A stretch of 64,000 nucleotides of DNA from Desulfobacula sp. (GCF_014237455.1 NZ_JABZFL010000051.1:62001-126000); one strand, 5' to 3'; positions 17,703-27,815 are shown, counted from the stretch's first letter. The notes: a model not told the origin generated them from the letters alone. Made by a program: numbers and translations.

Positions 17703-18800
17703 ATGAATGAAAAACGAGCTGAAAATGATTTAAGTGGGTTAAGGGAGCAAATAGACAGCATTGATGCTGATCTTTTGAGTTTGATTAATCAACGGCTTGA
17801 AATTGGTCAAAAGGTTGGGAAAATTAAAAAGAAAAAAGGCGGGCAGATACTTGATCGATCCCGGGAACGAAAAGTAATTGAAAAACTGTCCAAAATAAAT
17901 CAAGGTCCTGCTGATAAAGAATTATTAAAATATATTTTCAATGTCATCATTACAGCTACCAGGGAAATCCAAAAACCGAAAACCATATCTTTTCTGGGTC
18001 CTGAAGCAAGCTATACGCATATCGCGGCACTGGCTCATTTTAAGCATTCAGGGAAATTTGTCGAACAGCCGAATCTATATGAAATTTTCAGGGAAGTAGA
18101 GAAAAAAGGGAGTCATTTCGGGGTAGTTCCTGTTGAAAATTCAATCGAAGGTGCCGTAAACCACACACTTGATTTGTTTGCTGATTTTGATTTGCATATT
18201 TGTGCTGAGCACTATGAACCTGTTTCCCATGATTTGTTGTCCATAACAGGTGAACCAGAACAGGTTGGAAAAATTTACTCCCACCCCCAGGCGCTGGCTC
18301 AATGCAAAACCTGGATGAATAAAAAGTTTGCCCATGCTGAGATATTTGAAACCAGCAGTACATCCAAAGCTGCGCTCCTGGCCGCTGGAGACAAAAGAAT
18401 AGCCGCCATTGCAAGCAGACAGGCCGCTCATATTTATGGATTGCAGACTGTGGAATCAAAAATAGAAGATTATTCAGGAAATATCACAAGATTTCTTATC
18501 ATTGGTAAAGATATGCCGGAACAGACGGGAAATGATAAAACATCTATCATGTTTGCGACTTCCCATGTGCCGGGCGCCTTGTTTAAAACGCTTGAACCTG
18601 TTAACAAGGCGGGACTGAATATGTTGAAGCTTGAATCCAGACCCACACGGCATCACGACTGGAGTTATTATTTTTTTCTTGATATTGAAGGGCACAAGCT
18701 GGACAAGCTTGTTTCTCACACCATTAAAGAAATCAAAAAATATTCCCTGTTGCTGAAAGTGCTTGGATCTTATCCGGTTTATGTTAAAGAGGAAGTATGA
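17703..18800 (+). CDS. pheA: Bifunctional chorismate mutase / prephenate dehydratase (P-protein)
   Basis: About 365 residues. An AroQ-type chorismate mutase domain (1-85; LREQIDSIDADLLSLINQR, IGQKVGKIK), a prephenate dehydratase domain (about 95-275; FLGPEASYTH, catalytic-region SGNITRF) and a C-terminal ACT domain with the Phe-binding motif ESRP. It converts chorismate to prephenate and then phenylpyruvate. ATG 17703 is chosen; the ORF-track start at 17664 lies inside the attenuator terminator. First gene of pheA-aroE-aroA-aroC, overlapping aroE by 4 bases. Feedback inhibition by Phe is expected from the ACT domain. Confidence 0.94.
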   Translation: MNEKRAENDLSGLREQIDSIDADLLSLINQRLEIGQKVGKIKKKKGGQILDRSRERKVIEKLSKINQGPADKELLKYIFNVIITATREIQKPKTISFLGPEASYTHIAALAHFKHSGKFVEQPNLYEIFREVEKKGSHFGVVPVENSIEGAVNHTLDLFADFDLHICAEHYEPVSHDLLSITGEPEQVGKIYSHPQALAQCKTWMNKKFAHAEIFETSSTSKAALLAAGDKRIAAIASRQAAHIYGLQTVESKIEDYSGNITRFLIIGKDMPEQTGNDKTSIMFATSHVPGALFKTLEPVNKAGLNMLKLESRPTRHHDWSYYFFLDIEGHKLDKLVSHTIKEIKKYSLLLKVLGSYPVYVKEEV

Positions 18801-19612
18801 TTGATTCTAATACACAACTTTACTGCATTTTTGGAAACCCTGTCAGGCATTCCAAAAGCCCTGCAATTCACAACGCCTGTTTTCGACAGCATCGAATTAA
18901 TGCAGTTTACCTTGCCTTTGAAATTGATAAAATTTCAAAAGGCATCACAGCAATGAAAACACTAAACATTAAGGGTGCATCTGTTACAATCCCATTTAAA
19001 GAATCTATAATGAATCACCTTGACTGGATTGATGAAGACGCGTTGAACATTGGCGCAGTAAACACTGTTGTGAACAAGGATGGAAAACTACTTGGGTATA
19101 ACACTGATTATAAGGCTGCCATTTCTCCCTTAAAACCAATTGGTATCAAAGATAAAAGGGTCTGCATCATAGGCGCTGGCGGGGCAGCCCGGGCAGTTGC
19201 CTATGGGTTACACAAAAGAAAGGGGAATCTTGTCATTATCAACCGGAATAAAGAAAGAGGGGAAAGCCTGGCTCTAAAGTATAAGGCTGATTTTATTCCA
19301 ATGAGTGAAACCGATAAAATGGATGATATAACCGCAGATATTATTATCAACACGACACCCCTTGGCATGAGCCCTGATGTTGAAAAGTCGGCTTTTCCTT
19401 CCAACCAGATGAATTCGCAGATGGTCGTTATGGATATTGTTTATAATCCGTTGAGAACAAAACTGCTGTCTGAGGCACAAAAAAAAGGGTGTACAACCAT
19501 TGACGGACTATCCATGTTCCTTTATCAGGGTGCGGCTCAATTTAAATTATGGACCGGTATATCGCCTGATATAGAACTGATGCGACAAACAATGATAAAT
19601 GGAGATAATTAG
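18797..19612 (+). CDS. aroE: Shikimate dehydrogenase
   Basis: 271 residues. The substrate-binding domain has SKSPAIHNACF and the KGASVTIPFKESI motif with the catalytic Lys. The NADP-binding Rossmann motif is GAGGAARAVAYGL, followed by the usual NRN stretch (IINRNKERGE). It reduces 3-dehydroshikimate to shikimate. ATGA overlap with pheA; aroA begins directly after its stop, so translation is probably coupled. Confidence 0.94.
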   Translation: MIDSNTQLYCIFGNPVRHSKSPAIHNACFRQHRINAVYLAFEIDKISKGITAMKTLNIKGASVTIPFKESIMNHLDWIDEDALNIGAVNTVVNKDGKLLGYNTDYKAAISPLKPIGIKDKRVCIIGAGGAARAVAYGLHKRKGNLVIINRNKERGESLALKYKADFIPMSETDKMDDITADIIINTTPLGMSPDVEKSAFPSNQMNSQMVVMDIVYNPLRTKLLSEAQKKGCTTIDGLSMFLYQGAAQFKLWTGISPDIELMRQTMINGDN

Positions 19613-20869
19613 TTGAGACAAATCATTCCAAAAAAAATTGAAGCTCAATCGGTTGTGATTCCAGGGTCAAAAAGTATTTCCCACCGCATGATGATTTGTG
19701 CATCCCTTTCCAATGGAACCTCAAGCATTGAAAATCTTCTTCAAAGTGATGATATTCTACTGACCATTGATGCCCTTAAACATATGGGAGCAAAAATTGA
19801 CAAAATAAAAGACCATCATTTCAGGGTGTCCGGCTTTGGTACAAAGCCTCAATCCTGTGATAAAGATATTTATCTCGGCAATTCAGGCACCTCCATGCGG
19901 CTTCTGGCCGGAATCGCAGCTCTTGGAAACACCCGCTACACTCTTACAGGGGACAAGCGAATGCGCGAACGCCCGATGAAAGAGTTACTTGACGCACTAA
20001 CCATGTTGGGGATTCATGCAAAATCAGAAAGCAATACAGGTACACCGCCTGTTCATATCAAGGGAAACAGCAGGGAAGGGGGGGCAGTTAAAATTGACTG
20101 CTCCAAAAGCAGTCAGTATTTATCTTCCCTTTTAATGATGGGGGCATTGATGAAAGACGGCCTTGATATCAGCCTTAAAGGGCCACCTGTATCATCTCCC
20201 TATATTGACTTGACTATTGATATTATGAAAAAATTTAACGTTAAAGCCCATCAAATTGATACCACCCATTACAGAGTCACAGGAAAGCAATCCTATATCC
20301 CGGGAGAGTTTTATGTTGAACCCGATCTTTCCAATGCCGGCTATTTCTGGGCTATCGGTGCGGTTACAGGAAAAATGATATCAGTTAAAAATATCAGCAA
20401 AAACTCTTTACAGGGGGATCTAAAACAGGTTAAAATTTTGGAACAGATGGGTTGCACTCTTAAAGTTGAAGACAGCCAAATCGGTGTTTGCGGGTCCTGT
20501 CTTAATGGAGTGGATGTGGATATGTCTGATACCCCTGATGCCGTTCCTGCCATTGCTGTTGTAGCAAGTTTTGCTAAAGGAAAAACCAGAATAACCAATA
20601 TTAAGCATTTACGTGAAAAAGAGTGCGACCGGATTGATGCTGTCTCTTCACAACTGATGAAAATGGGTATAGAGGTAAAGCAAGGGGAGGATTATCTGGA
20701 AATTACAGGTGGTGAACCAAAGGGAGCAAGAATAGAAACGTTTAATGATCATAGAATTGCCATGGCATTTTCCATTCCCGGTCTTATGGCCCGAGGTATG
20801 GAAATTGAAAATGAAACATGTGTTGAAAAATCTTTCCCAAATTTTTGGCAGATTTTTAATGCTTTGTAG
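19613..20869 (+). CDS. aroA: 3-phosphoshikimate 1-carboxyvinyltransferase (EPSP synthase)
   Basis: 418 residues with the PGSKSISHR phosphate-binding loop (His where Asn is common), the LGNSGTSMRLLAG motif, RMRERPMKEL, and LREKECDRIDA near the C terminus. It joins PEP to shikimate-3-phosphate. TTG start immediately after the aroE stop, with GGAG nine bases upstream. The usual glyphosate-contact residues cannot be classed reliably by eye. Confidence 0.94.
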   Translation: MRQIIPKKIEAQSVVIPGSKSISHRMMICASLSNGTSSIENLLQSDDILLTIDALKHMGAKIDKIKDHHFRVSGFGTKPQSCDKDIYLGNSGTSMRLLAGIAALGNTRYTLTGDKRMRERPMKELLDALTMLGIHAKSESNTGTPPVHIKGNSREGGAVKIDCSKSSQYLSSLLMMGALMKDGLDISLKGPPVSSPYIDLTIDIMKKFNVKAHQIDTTHYRVTGKQSYIPGEFYVEPDLSNAGYFWAIGAVTGKMISVKNISKNSLQGDLKQVKILEQMGCTLKVEDSQIGVCGSCLNGVDVDMSDTPDAVPAIAVVASFAKGKTRITNIKHLREKECDRIDAVSSQLMKMGIEVKQGEDYLEITGGEPKGARIETFNDHRIAMAFSIPGLMARGMEIENETCVEKSFPNFWQIFNAL

Positions 20870-20949
20870 TGAGAATTTTATGAAAATATTTCTCTTTCTG
20901 AATCAATTATTCTAGAAATCGTTAACAGTATTGACAGGAGGTTATCTTA

Positions 20950-22005
20950 ATGTCAGGCAGCAGCTTTGGAAAAGCATTTAATATCACTACCTTTGGAGAA
21001 TCACACGGTAAAGGAACAGGTGTTGTGATTCAAGGGTGTCCTCCGGGTCTTACAATTAACGAAAATATCATACAAACTGCTCTTGATAAAAGAAAGCCGG
21101 GCCAAGGGGTATCCAGTACAAAAAGAAAAGAACCAGACCATCCTGTTATTTTATCGGGTATATTTAATGGACAGACCACAGGGACTCCCATTATGATCAT
21201 GATAGAAAATCAGGATGCAAAATCAGACTCTTATAAACAGATAGCCTCCCTTTTCAGACCGGGTCATGGTGATTACACCTATCAGGCCAAATACGGCATC
21301 CGGGATTACAGGGGCGGAGGAAGGGCCTCTGCAAGGGAGACTGCCGCAAGGGTTGCAGCAGGTGCAGTTGCGCAACTGGTACTTGATCAATACAATATCA
21401 CAATAAAAAGTTATACACTGGAGCTTGGTAGTATCAGAGCAATTCATATTGATAATTTATCTGAAAAAAATAAAAATGTTTTACAATGCCCTGATCTGGA
21501 AGCTGCACAAAAGATGGAAAAAAGAATCAAAGCTGTTAAAAAAGAAGGGGACTCTTTGGGGGGTATCGTTGAAATTATGGCATCCAATGTACCTGCGGGT
21601 TTAGGAGAGCCTGTTTTTGATAAACTTGATGCTGATATTGCCAAGGCTTTAATGAGTATTGGGGCTGTCAAAGCCGTTGAAATCGGTGCAGGAACAGGTG
21701 CCTCGCAAATGACAGGCTTTGAGAACAATGATCAGATTTTACCGGATGGCTTTCAAACCAACCATTCTGGGGGCATTCTGGCAGGGATTTCAAATGGGGA
21801 TGACATCATCGCAAGGACTCATGTCAAGCCCATCCCATCTATTCTAAAACCACAGCAGACCATTGATGAAAATGGTAATGCAGCCCAGATTTCTACTGAA
21901 GGGCGTCATGATATCTGTGCCATCCCAAGGATTAACAAGGTCTGCGAGGCCATGATGGCAATTGTACTCACAGATCATTTATTACGTCAAAAATCCTTAG
22001 CCTGA
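20950..22005 (+). CDS. aroC: Chorismate synthase
   Basis: 351 residues, FMN-dependent family: FGESHGKGTGVVIQGCPPG at the N terminus, the GDYTYQAKYGIRDYRGGGRASARET motif region, and the C-terminal GRHDICAIPR. It makes chorismate from EPSP. A strong AGGAGG precedes the ATG. The 80-base gap after aroA contains no clear terminator, so it probably belongs to the same transcript. A shikimate kinase and DHQ synthase are not in the window. Confidence 0.95.
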   Translation: MSGSSFGKAFNITTFGESHGKGTGVVIQGCPPGLTINENIIQTALDKRKPGQGVSSTKRKEPDHPVILSGIFNGQTTGTPIMIMIENQDAKSDSYKQIASLFRPGHGDYTYQAKYGIRDYRGGGRASARETAARVAAGAVAQLVLDQYNITIKSYTLELGSIRAIHIDNLSEKNKNVLQCPDLEAAQKMEKRIKAVKKEGDSLGGIVEIMASNVPAGLGEPVFDKLDADIAKALMSIGAVKAVEIGAGTGASQMTGFENNDQILPDGFQTNHSGGILAGISNGDDIIARTHVKPIPSILKPQQTIDENGNAAQISTEGRHDICAIPRINKVCEAMMAIVLTDHLLRQKSLA

Positions 22006-22011
22006 CAGGGT

Positions 22012-22326
22012 TTATTTTTTTATAATATCAGATTCAAGTCGATCAGCAATTTCAATTGCCGTGGTTAAGGCATCATTAATCATAAATAATTGAATTTTTA
22101 AAGTTTTTAATGAAGCAGGGGTTGCGGAAATTTTTTCCGGACCGGAAAAAAGTTTTGCAAGTTCCTTGGATTTTTTTGCAAACTCGAACAGTTTTTCGCT
22201 GAAATTTACAATTTCACCCGTCCATTTATCTCTTTCTTCCTTGGAAATATCAATATTTGCATTACCAGTTCCGTTGATGAGATGATCAATCTGATAGTCT
22301 TCCGGGTTTGCAATTATTTCATACAT
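22012..22326 (-). CDS. Small protein of unknown function
   Basis: 104 residues, acidic and mostly helical (two long amphipathic stretches around residues 28-60 and 70-100), no signal peptide, no cysteine. AAGGAG lies at good distance from its ATG, which supports a real gene. It ends 6 bases from the convergent aroC stop. I do not recognise the family. Confidence 0.6.
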   Translation of the reverse strand: MYEIIANPEDYQIDHLINGTGNANIDISKEERDKWTGEIVNFSEKLFEFAKKSKELAKLFSGPEKISATPASLKTLKIQLFMINDALTTAIEIADRLESDIIKK

Positions 22327-22436
22327 GTGATTCTCCTTTCAAAACGCATTCATATCAACATTAAATGTCACAGTCTAAGAATATTTTATCAATGTGTTTA
22401 AGTCAAGCCTTGGGTACCCGAAACATTACAGATTCA

Positions 22437-23726
22437 CTATGCTTGATTAAAAAGAAATGAAATTAAATCACCCTTGGTGTACAGAATCTTAAGTACAGAA
22501 AGGTAGTAGATGTATTTAGCATCTAAAATTCTTCTCTGAGCAGTAACCAGTAAAGTGTTTGCATCCATCATATCAATACTGTCCGCCATACCGTATTTGA
22601 ACTGCATTTGAACCGCATTGTAGTTCTCCTGTGCAAATTTCAATTCGTCCTGTAAATTCAATAATGCACTTTGTGCAGTTTTATAATCCAGAAAAGAAAT
22701 TTTTGAATCCAGAATGATCGTTTTTTCTTGCAGAGTTAAAGCATTTTTTGCCTTTCTCTGGCCCGCAAGAGCCTGCCTGATCTCGGCTCGTCGCAACCCC
22801 CCATCATAGAAGGCAAAGACAAGTTCTCCTGTGAAATAAACGTCTTCCGTGTCCATTGAACTGGAATTATACTTAATATCAACCTCTTTGTATCCCGCTT
22901 CAAGGGAAAGTGTGGGCCAATAATCGCTTTTTTCAAATTTAATGGTTTTTTCGGCGATTTCAAGATTCTTTTTTGCTTCTTTTATTTCTGTCCTGTTTTT
23001 CAACGCATACGTCTGAATATCTTCCAGACTAGACTGATAATTTTCAATACCTGAAATATCTTCTTTCTGGATATTAAAATCATCCTCAATCTCGACAAGA
23101 TTATGCAATCCCGCCTTGCTTTTCAATACCCTGTTTTCCGCCCTTACCAGATCTGTCAAAGATTTAGACAGCTCTGCTTCAGCTCTGTATAAATCAGTTT
23201 TGGTTACATTTCCAACACTTAGTTTTTCCTTTACGGCATCTCTGTGAGTGGTAAGACGGTTTACATCTGATTGGGAAATTTCAAGATATCTTTGAGCACT
23301 TAATATGTTGTAATAGGCCTGGGCCACCTGCAATAGGTACTGGGAACGGATGGTTTCAAGGGAAAATTCTTTGCCTTCAATGGTTCTTGTTGTAACATCC
23401 AGAGCAATCAACTCTTTTCCATTAAGCGTAAATGACTGTGTTAATTTAATCCCCAGTGTCAGGGTATCGGGAGCAGCGATATCAGCATCTTTATATTCCT
23501 TCATGGTACCATAGGCTGTGCCTCTTGGTATTAAGACAGATAATGCTCTGGCCTTGTCCTGTTGAGCGATATATACATCGTCTTGGGCAATCTTAATGGT
23601 CTCACTATGCTTATAGGCAAGTTGTGTTAAATCATAGAGAGAATACGTTGTTTGACAAACTGCAGGAATCTGGCTGAAAAAAATAATAAAGGGGATGAAA
23701 AACAATTGAATCGGTGTTTTTTTCAT
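22437..23726 (-). CDS. TolC-family outer membrane channel protein
   Basis: About 429 residues: signal peptide (hydrophobic core ending near PAVCQT), then two OEP repeats of long helices with typical heptad character (for example YLEISQSDVNRLTTHRDAV and AEAELSKSLTDLVRAENRV). Such trimers form the outer-membrane duct of efflux pumps or type I secretion. ATG 23726 with GAGG upstream gives a clean signal peptide; the track start nine codons earlier does not. No membrane-fusion or inner-membrane pump gene is adjacent, so its partner is unknown. Confidence 0.87.
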   Translation of the reverse strand: MKKTPIQLFFIPFIIFFSQIPAVCQTTYSLYDLTQLAYKHSETIKIAQDDVYIAQQDKARALSVLIPRGTAYGTMKEYKDADIAAPDTLTLGIKLTQSFTLNGKELIALDVTTRTIEGKEFSLETIRSQYLLQVAQAYYNILSAQRYLEISQSDVNRLTTHRDAVKEKLSVGNVTKTDLYRAEAELSKSLTDLVRAENRVLKSKAGLHNLVEIEDDFNIQKEDISGIENYQSSLEDIQTYALKNRTEIKEAKKNLEIAEKTIKFEKSDYWPTLSLEAGYKEVDIKYNSSSMDTEDVYFTGELVFAFYDGGLRRAEIRQALAGQRKAKNALTLQEKTIILDSKISFLDYKTAQSALLNLQDELKFAQENYNAVQMQFKYGMADSIDMMDANTLLVTAQRRILDAKYIYYLSVLKILYTKGDLISFLFNQA

Positions 23727-23959
23727 TTTGGAACCTCGTTTATTGAAAATCAAAATTTAATCCACAATATTATCATTTTACGATCGCCGTCAAGTTTACA
23801 AAATATTAAAATTTAAATTATTGTAAAACAGTGTTCATCATTGACGCTGTTATTCCTTTAAATTCAGTCTTTTTATTGCAACAATGGATAAATATTCTAT
23901 TTTGTGATATTAAACACCAAAAATTGTATAACTAATTATTATAAAATAAGGAGATTGAG

Positions 23960-24847
23960 ATGGTATCCATTCCAAAGACTCAATTTGATGATCTGTCCCT
24001 GGTCAGACAGGGTAAAGTCAGGGATATTTTTGACACGGGAGACGCCCTGTTGATGGTTACCACTGACAGGCTTTCCGCCTTTGATGTTGTCCTGCCGGAT
24101 ATTATTCCTGACAAGGGAAAAGTTTTAAACCAGATTTCCGTATTCTGGTTCAAACAAATGGAAACCATTGTAAAAAATCATATTATTACGACCAATGTAA
24201 ATGAGTACCCAAAAGATTTCAAACCGCATTCAGCTGCTTTGGATAAACGTAGCATGCTGGTAAAAAAAGCCGAACCGCTTCCGGTTGAATGCATTGTAAG
24301 GGGGTATATAACCGGTTCTGGCTGGAGCTCCTATCAAAAAGAAGGTCATGTCTGCGGGATCAAATTACCGGAAGGTTTAAAAGAATCTGACAAACTTGCA
24401 CAACCGCTTTTTACACCGTCTACCAAAGCCGAAATTGGCGATCATGATATTAATATCAGTTTTGATGAAGCCGTTAAGTTGGTTGGCAGTGAAAAAGCGG
24501 AAAAACTTAAAAACTTAAGCCTTGAAATATACAAAAAAGGGGCTGAATATGCCCTGTCCAAAGGAATTATTATTGCCGATACCAAATTTGAATTTGGGAT
24601 TTTAGACGGGGAGATTATCCTTATTGATGAAATTCTTACCCCGGACTCCTCCAGGTTCTGGCCTTTGAACGACTATGAGCCCGGAAGAGGGCAAAACAGC
24701 TTTGATAAGCAATATGTCAGGGACTGGCTCATTGATTCCGGATGGGATAAAAAACATCCGGGCCCCAAATTGCCCCAGGAAGTGATTGATACGACGTCAA
24801 AAACATATAAAGATATTTTCACACGTTTGACTGGTGAAAATGTCTGA
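23960..24847 (+). CDS. purC: SAICAR synthase (phosphoribosylaminoimidazole-succinocarboxamide synthase)
   Basis: 295 residues, with KVRDIFDTGD, TDRLSAFDVVLPDIIPDKG, VECIVRGYITGSGWSSY and the ILIDEILTPDSSRFW motif, all characteristic of the longer PurC form. It condenses CAIR with aspartate in purine synthesis. AAGGAG upstream. The ParB-like gene overlaps its last 8 bases, so purC appears to lead a four- or five-gene transcript including lipid genes. Confidence 0.95.
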   Translation: MVSIPKTQFDDLSLVRQGKVRDIFDTGDALLMVTTDRLSAFDVVLPDIIPDKGKVLNQISVFWFKQMETIVKNHIITTNVNEYPKDFKPHSAALDKRSMLVKKAEPLPVECIVRGYITGSGWSSYQKEGHVCGIKLPEGLKESDKLAQPLFTPSTKAEIGDHDINISFDEAVKLVGSEKAEKLKNLSLEIYKKGAEYALSKGIIIADTKFEFGILDGEIILIDEILTPDSSRFWPLNDYEPGRGQNSFDKQYVRDWLIDSGWDKKHPGPKLPQEVIDTTSKTYKDIFTRLTGENV

Positions 24848-25814
24848 TTTTTTGTGCAAAATAAATATGTTGGATATTGATCTGACAGACCAGCGATATA
24901 AAATTTCATTTTTAGAAGAGGATATAACCTTTCTTGCACACTCAATTAAGGAAACAGGCCTGGTTATCCCTCCGATTGTCAGGCCTTTAGCCAATAAGTT
25001 TATTATTGTTTCAGGGTTCAACAGGGTCAGGGCTCTAATCTATAATAATCGGGCCCACAATAACGAAACAAAGATACTTGTATATGAAACAAAACCGGAT
25101 GCAACAGACTGTTCTTGTCTTATAATGTCCATAACTGCTCTTGCTTTTAAAAGACCGTTAACTCATTCTGAACTTATCATAAGTACCAGACGTCTTTCTC
25201 AATTTTTGGATAAAAAACAGATCGCAAAAAAATCTTCTGCCATCTTTAACATAGAGCTTAATGTTCGATTTGTAGAGGATTTATTGGCTATTGGTGCGCT
25301 GCCGGATCCAGCTTTGGAATTAATCCATCACGGCAATCTATCTTTCAAGTCTGCTAAAAGAATAGCATCTTACGAAAAAGAGATCATAAAGGTCTTTTTA
25401 AATATTTTTTCAAAAATTAAAGCATCCAATAACAAACAGCTTGAAATCATACTGCATATAATGGAAATTACAGCCAGAGATGCCATTAAACCGGAACGTT
25501 TTTTTAAGAATCAAAATATTCAAGATATTCTCTTTGATGAAAACAAGGAGCCGGGATTAAAAACCAAAGAGTTACGAGCCTGGCTCTTTGAACAGCGGTT
25601 TCCAACCATTTTCAAGACGCGTCAAATGACCCGGGAAAAAATTACATCTATAAAGCTTGGAAACAACATCAAATTTTTACCACCACAAAACCTTGAGAGC
25701 CAAAACGTCTCCATCTCCTTTACCGCCAAAAATTACAGCGAGTTTGAGGCCAGTGTTCAGAACCTTCACGCTGTTATAGGGAACAAAGAACTAAAAGAAA
25801 TTTTCAACCCATGA
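24840..25814 (+). CDS. ParB/Srx-fold domain protein
   Basis: About 324 residues. The N terminus resembles the ParB N-terminal nuclease-like fold: FLAHSIKETGLVIPPIVRP and IVSGFNRVRAL correspond to the box I and box II (GxxR) region. A helical middle part (about 95-190) looks like the ParB HTH segment. It is not in a parAB pair; instead it overlaps a spore-photoproduct-lyase-like gene by 4 bases, which suggests a joint function with that enzyme. GTG 24834 is an alternative start. Role unknown. Confidence 0.65.
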   Translation: MSDFLCKINMLDIDLTDQRYKISFLEEDITFLAHSIKETGLVIPPIVRPLANKFIIVSGFNRVRALIYNNRAHNNETKILVYETKPDATDCSCLIMSITALAFKRPLTHSELIISTRRLSQFLDKKQIAKKSSAIFNIELNVRFVEDLLAIGALPDPALELIHHGNLSFKSAKRIASYEKEIIKVFLNIFSKIKASNNKQLEIILHIMEITARDAIKPERFFKNQNIQDILFDENKEPGLKTKELRAWLFEQRFPTIFKTRQMTREKITSIKLGNNIKFLPPQNLESQNVSISFTAKNYSEFEASVQNLHAVIGNKELKEIFNP

Positions 25815-26917
25815 AAATCGATACTCTTTTTATTGATAAAGCAGTACCACGGGATTTTGAAACTGACTATTTGATTTCCAGGCTTAAAACAGATCCCCAA
25901 TGGGTAGAAGATTCAAAAACAGTCTATGATGTCATTAATACTGCTGATGATCCTGTCTCAAAAGCCAAAAAGACACTCTATATTACGCAGAACAAGGGAG
26001 CTGTCATCAAGGCATGCCCTGGAACCAGTTATTATACCTGTTGTGATTATACCATTCTTCATACCGGTACATTTTGTACTATGGATTGCTCGTATTGCAT
26101 TCTTCAGGCCTATTTTCACCCCCCTGTTCTGCAATATTTTGCAGGACTTGAAACGCTTGGTCACAATCTTGAAAAAATATTCACCCAAAATAAAATATTC
26201 AGAATCGGAACCGGAGAATACACAGACTCTCTTATCTGGGAAAAAATCAGTCTTCAGCCAAAATTTCTTGTTGAAACATTTGCAAGGCAGAATAATTGTC
26301 TTTTGGAACTCAAAACCAAAACCGTTAATATAGACTCCTTACTTCCCCTTGATCACAACGGCAAAACCGTTATTGCCTGGTCATTGAACACATTGGATAT
26401 TATCCGTTCCGAAGAAAAGGGCACAGCGTCGCTTAAAGCCCGTCTTGAAGCAGCCAGACGTGTCGAATCAAAGGGATATAAACTTGCGTTTCATTTTGAT
26501 CCCCTGGTGATTTATCCGGACTGCGAGAATCAATACAAGAAAGTGATAAAACAGATTTTCGAACATGTCCGGAGCGAAAGTATCGTATGGATCAGTATCG
26601 GTACGTTTCGGTTCATGCCAAAGTTAAAACAGATCATTGAAAAACGATTCAACGATTCAACCATCTGTTACGGAGAGTTTATCCTTGGACTTGATAATAA
26701 GATGAGATATTTCAAACCATTGAGAATAAAACTTTACAAACAAATTATTTCATGCATAAAAGAATATGCCCCGAATCTGCTGGTATATTTTTGCATGGAA
26801 GACGAAGAAGTCTGGGAAAAATGTATGGGGTTTTTCCCAAAAAAAGAAGGGGAGCTTGGACATTATTTAGATAAAAGTGCGGTAACACACTGCAGCTTAA
26901 ATCCTCATTTTTTGTAA
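25811..26917 (+). CDS. Radical SAM protein, spore photoproduct lyase (SplB)-like
   Basis: 368 residues with the radical SAM triad CTMDCSYC (CxxxCxxC, near residue 95) and general SPL-family layout (LYITQNKGAVIKACPGT before it, an RIGTGEYTDSL stretch and FHFDPL after it). Characterised SPL repairs spore photoproduct in UV-damaged DNA of endospore formers; homologues in non-sporulating bacteria have unproven roles. Two Cys in YTCCDY precede the cluster motif. Start overlaps the ParB-like stop (ATGA), implying translational coupling. Confidence 0.82.
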   Translation: MKIDTLFIDKAVPRDFETDYLISRLKTDPQWVEDSKTVYDVINTADDPVSKAKKTLYITQNKGAVIKACPGTSYYTCCDYTILHTGTFCTMDCSYCILQAYFHPPVLQYFAGLETLGHNLEKIFTQNKIFRIGTGEYTDSLIWEKISLQPKFLVETFARQNNCLLELKTKTVNIDSLLPLDHNGKTVIAWSLNTLDIIRSEEKGTASLKARLEAARRVESKGYKLAFHFDPLVIYPDCENQYKKVIKQIFEHVRSESIVWISIGTFRFMPKLKQIIEKRFNDSTICYGEFILGLDNKMRYFKPLRIKLYKQIISCIKEYAPNLLVYFCMEDEEVWEKCMGFFPKKEGELGHYLDKSAVTHCSLNPHFL

Positions 26918-26930
26918 ACAAAAGGAGTTT

Positions 26931-27815
26931 ATGAAAGTTGCCTTAATCGTCAATCCTTACGCAGGTGGTAAAAAAAGCGGGAAACTGCTGCCTTTGATTG
27001 AAAAAAAACTTTCTTTAAACCGTATTGACTTTCATACCTATCTTTCTGTTTACCATGGACATATTCTCAAAATTACCTCCGAGCTTAAAACAAAAGACTA
27101 TGATGCCATCGTTTCCATTGGCGGCGATGGAACCAACTTTTCTGTCTTAAACGGTCTTTTAACTAATTTTAAATCCAAAAACCTTCCCCCCCTTGGTATC
27201 ATTCCTATTGGTTCAGGGAACTCCTTTGCCAAAGATTTAAATATTCATCATTATGAGGATGGCATCAGATCGATTGTTGAAAACAATCCAAGATGGATAG
27301 ATGTCTGCTCTTTTACACAGGCCCCAAAAAAGTTTTATTTTGTAAATCTGACCGGGTTGGGATTTGTCACGGATGTGGCAGAAACAGCTCAGAAATTTAA
27401 ATGCTTTGGGGATTTTTCTTACATTATCGGTGTTTTTTACAGGACTGTAAAACTTAATTTTCATTACATGGAGCTTGAAATTGACGGGAAAATGATATCT
27501 GGAGAAAACTGTTTTGTTGAGTTTTGTAATTCACGCTATACCGGCGGAAATATGATGATGGCGCCTGATGCCAAACTTGATGACGGTTACATGGATATTA
27601 TTATTGCAGGCAAATTGTCCAGGACAAGCCTTTTGGCAACCTTGCCAAAAATCTTTAAGGGAACTCATATCGAACATCCTTTGGTAAGCTCTTTCAAGGC
27701 TAGAAAAGCCACAATCAAAACATGGCCGGCTAAAACCTTGTTGCCGGATGGTGAATTATTCGGTATCACGCCAACAACTATAAATGTACACCATAAAATG
27801 ATACGGTATCTTTAG
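26931..27815 (+). CDS. Diacylglycerol/lipid kinase (YegS/DagK family)
   Basis: 294 residues. The DAGK catalytic domain has the nucleotide-binding motifs SIGGDGTNFSVLNGLL and GIIPIGSGNSFAKDL, and a C-terminal beta domain with the MMAPDAKLDDGYMDI motif. It phosphorylates a diacylglycerol-like or other lipid alcohol on the cytosolic face of the membrane. The acyltransferase gene follows directly after its stop, which suggests phosphatidate or related lipid recycling. Exact substrate unknown. Confidence 0.85.
   Translation: MKVALIVNPYAGGKKSGKLLPLIEKKLSLNRIDFHTYLSVYHGHILKITSELKTKDYDAIVSIGGDGTNFSVLNGLLTNFKSKNLPPLGIIPIGSGNSFAKDLNIHHYEDGIRSIVENNPRWIDVCSFTQAPKKFYFVNLTGLGFVTDVAETAQKFKCFGDFSYIIGVFYRTVKLNFHYMELEIDGKMISGENCFVEFCNSRYTGGNMMMAPDAKLDDGYMDIIIAGKLSRTSLLATLPKIFKGTHIEHPLVSSFKARKATIKTWPAKTLLPDGELFGITPTTINVHHKMIRYL

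Noticed and set aside
18088-18459. 123-codon minus ORF inside pheA
   Set aside because: Shadow ORF with no start signal or recognised domain.
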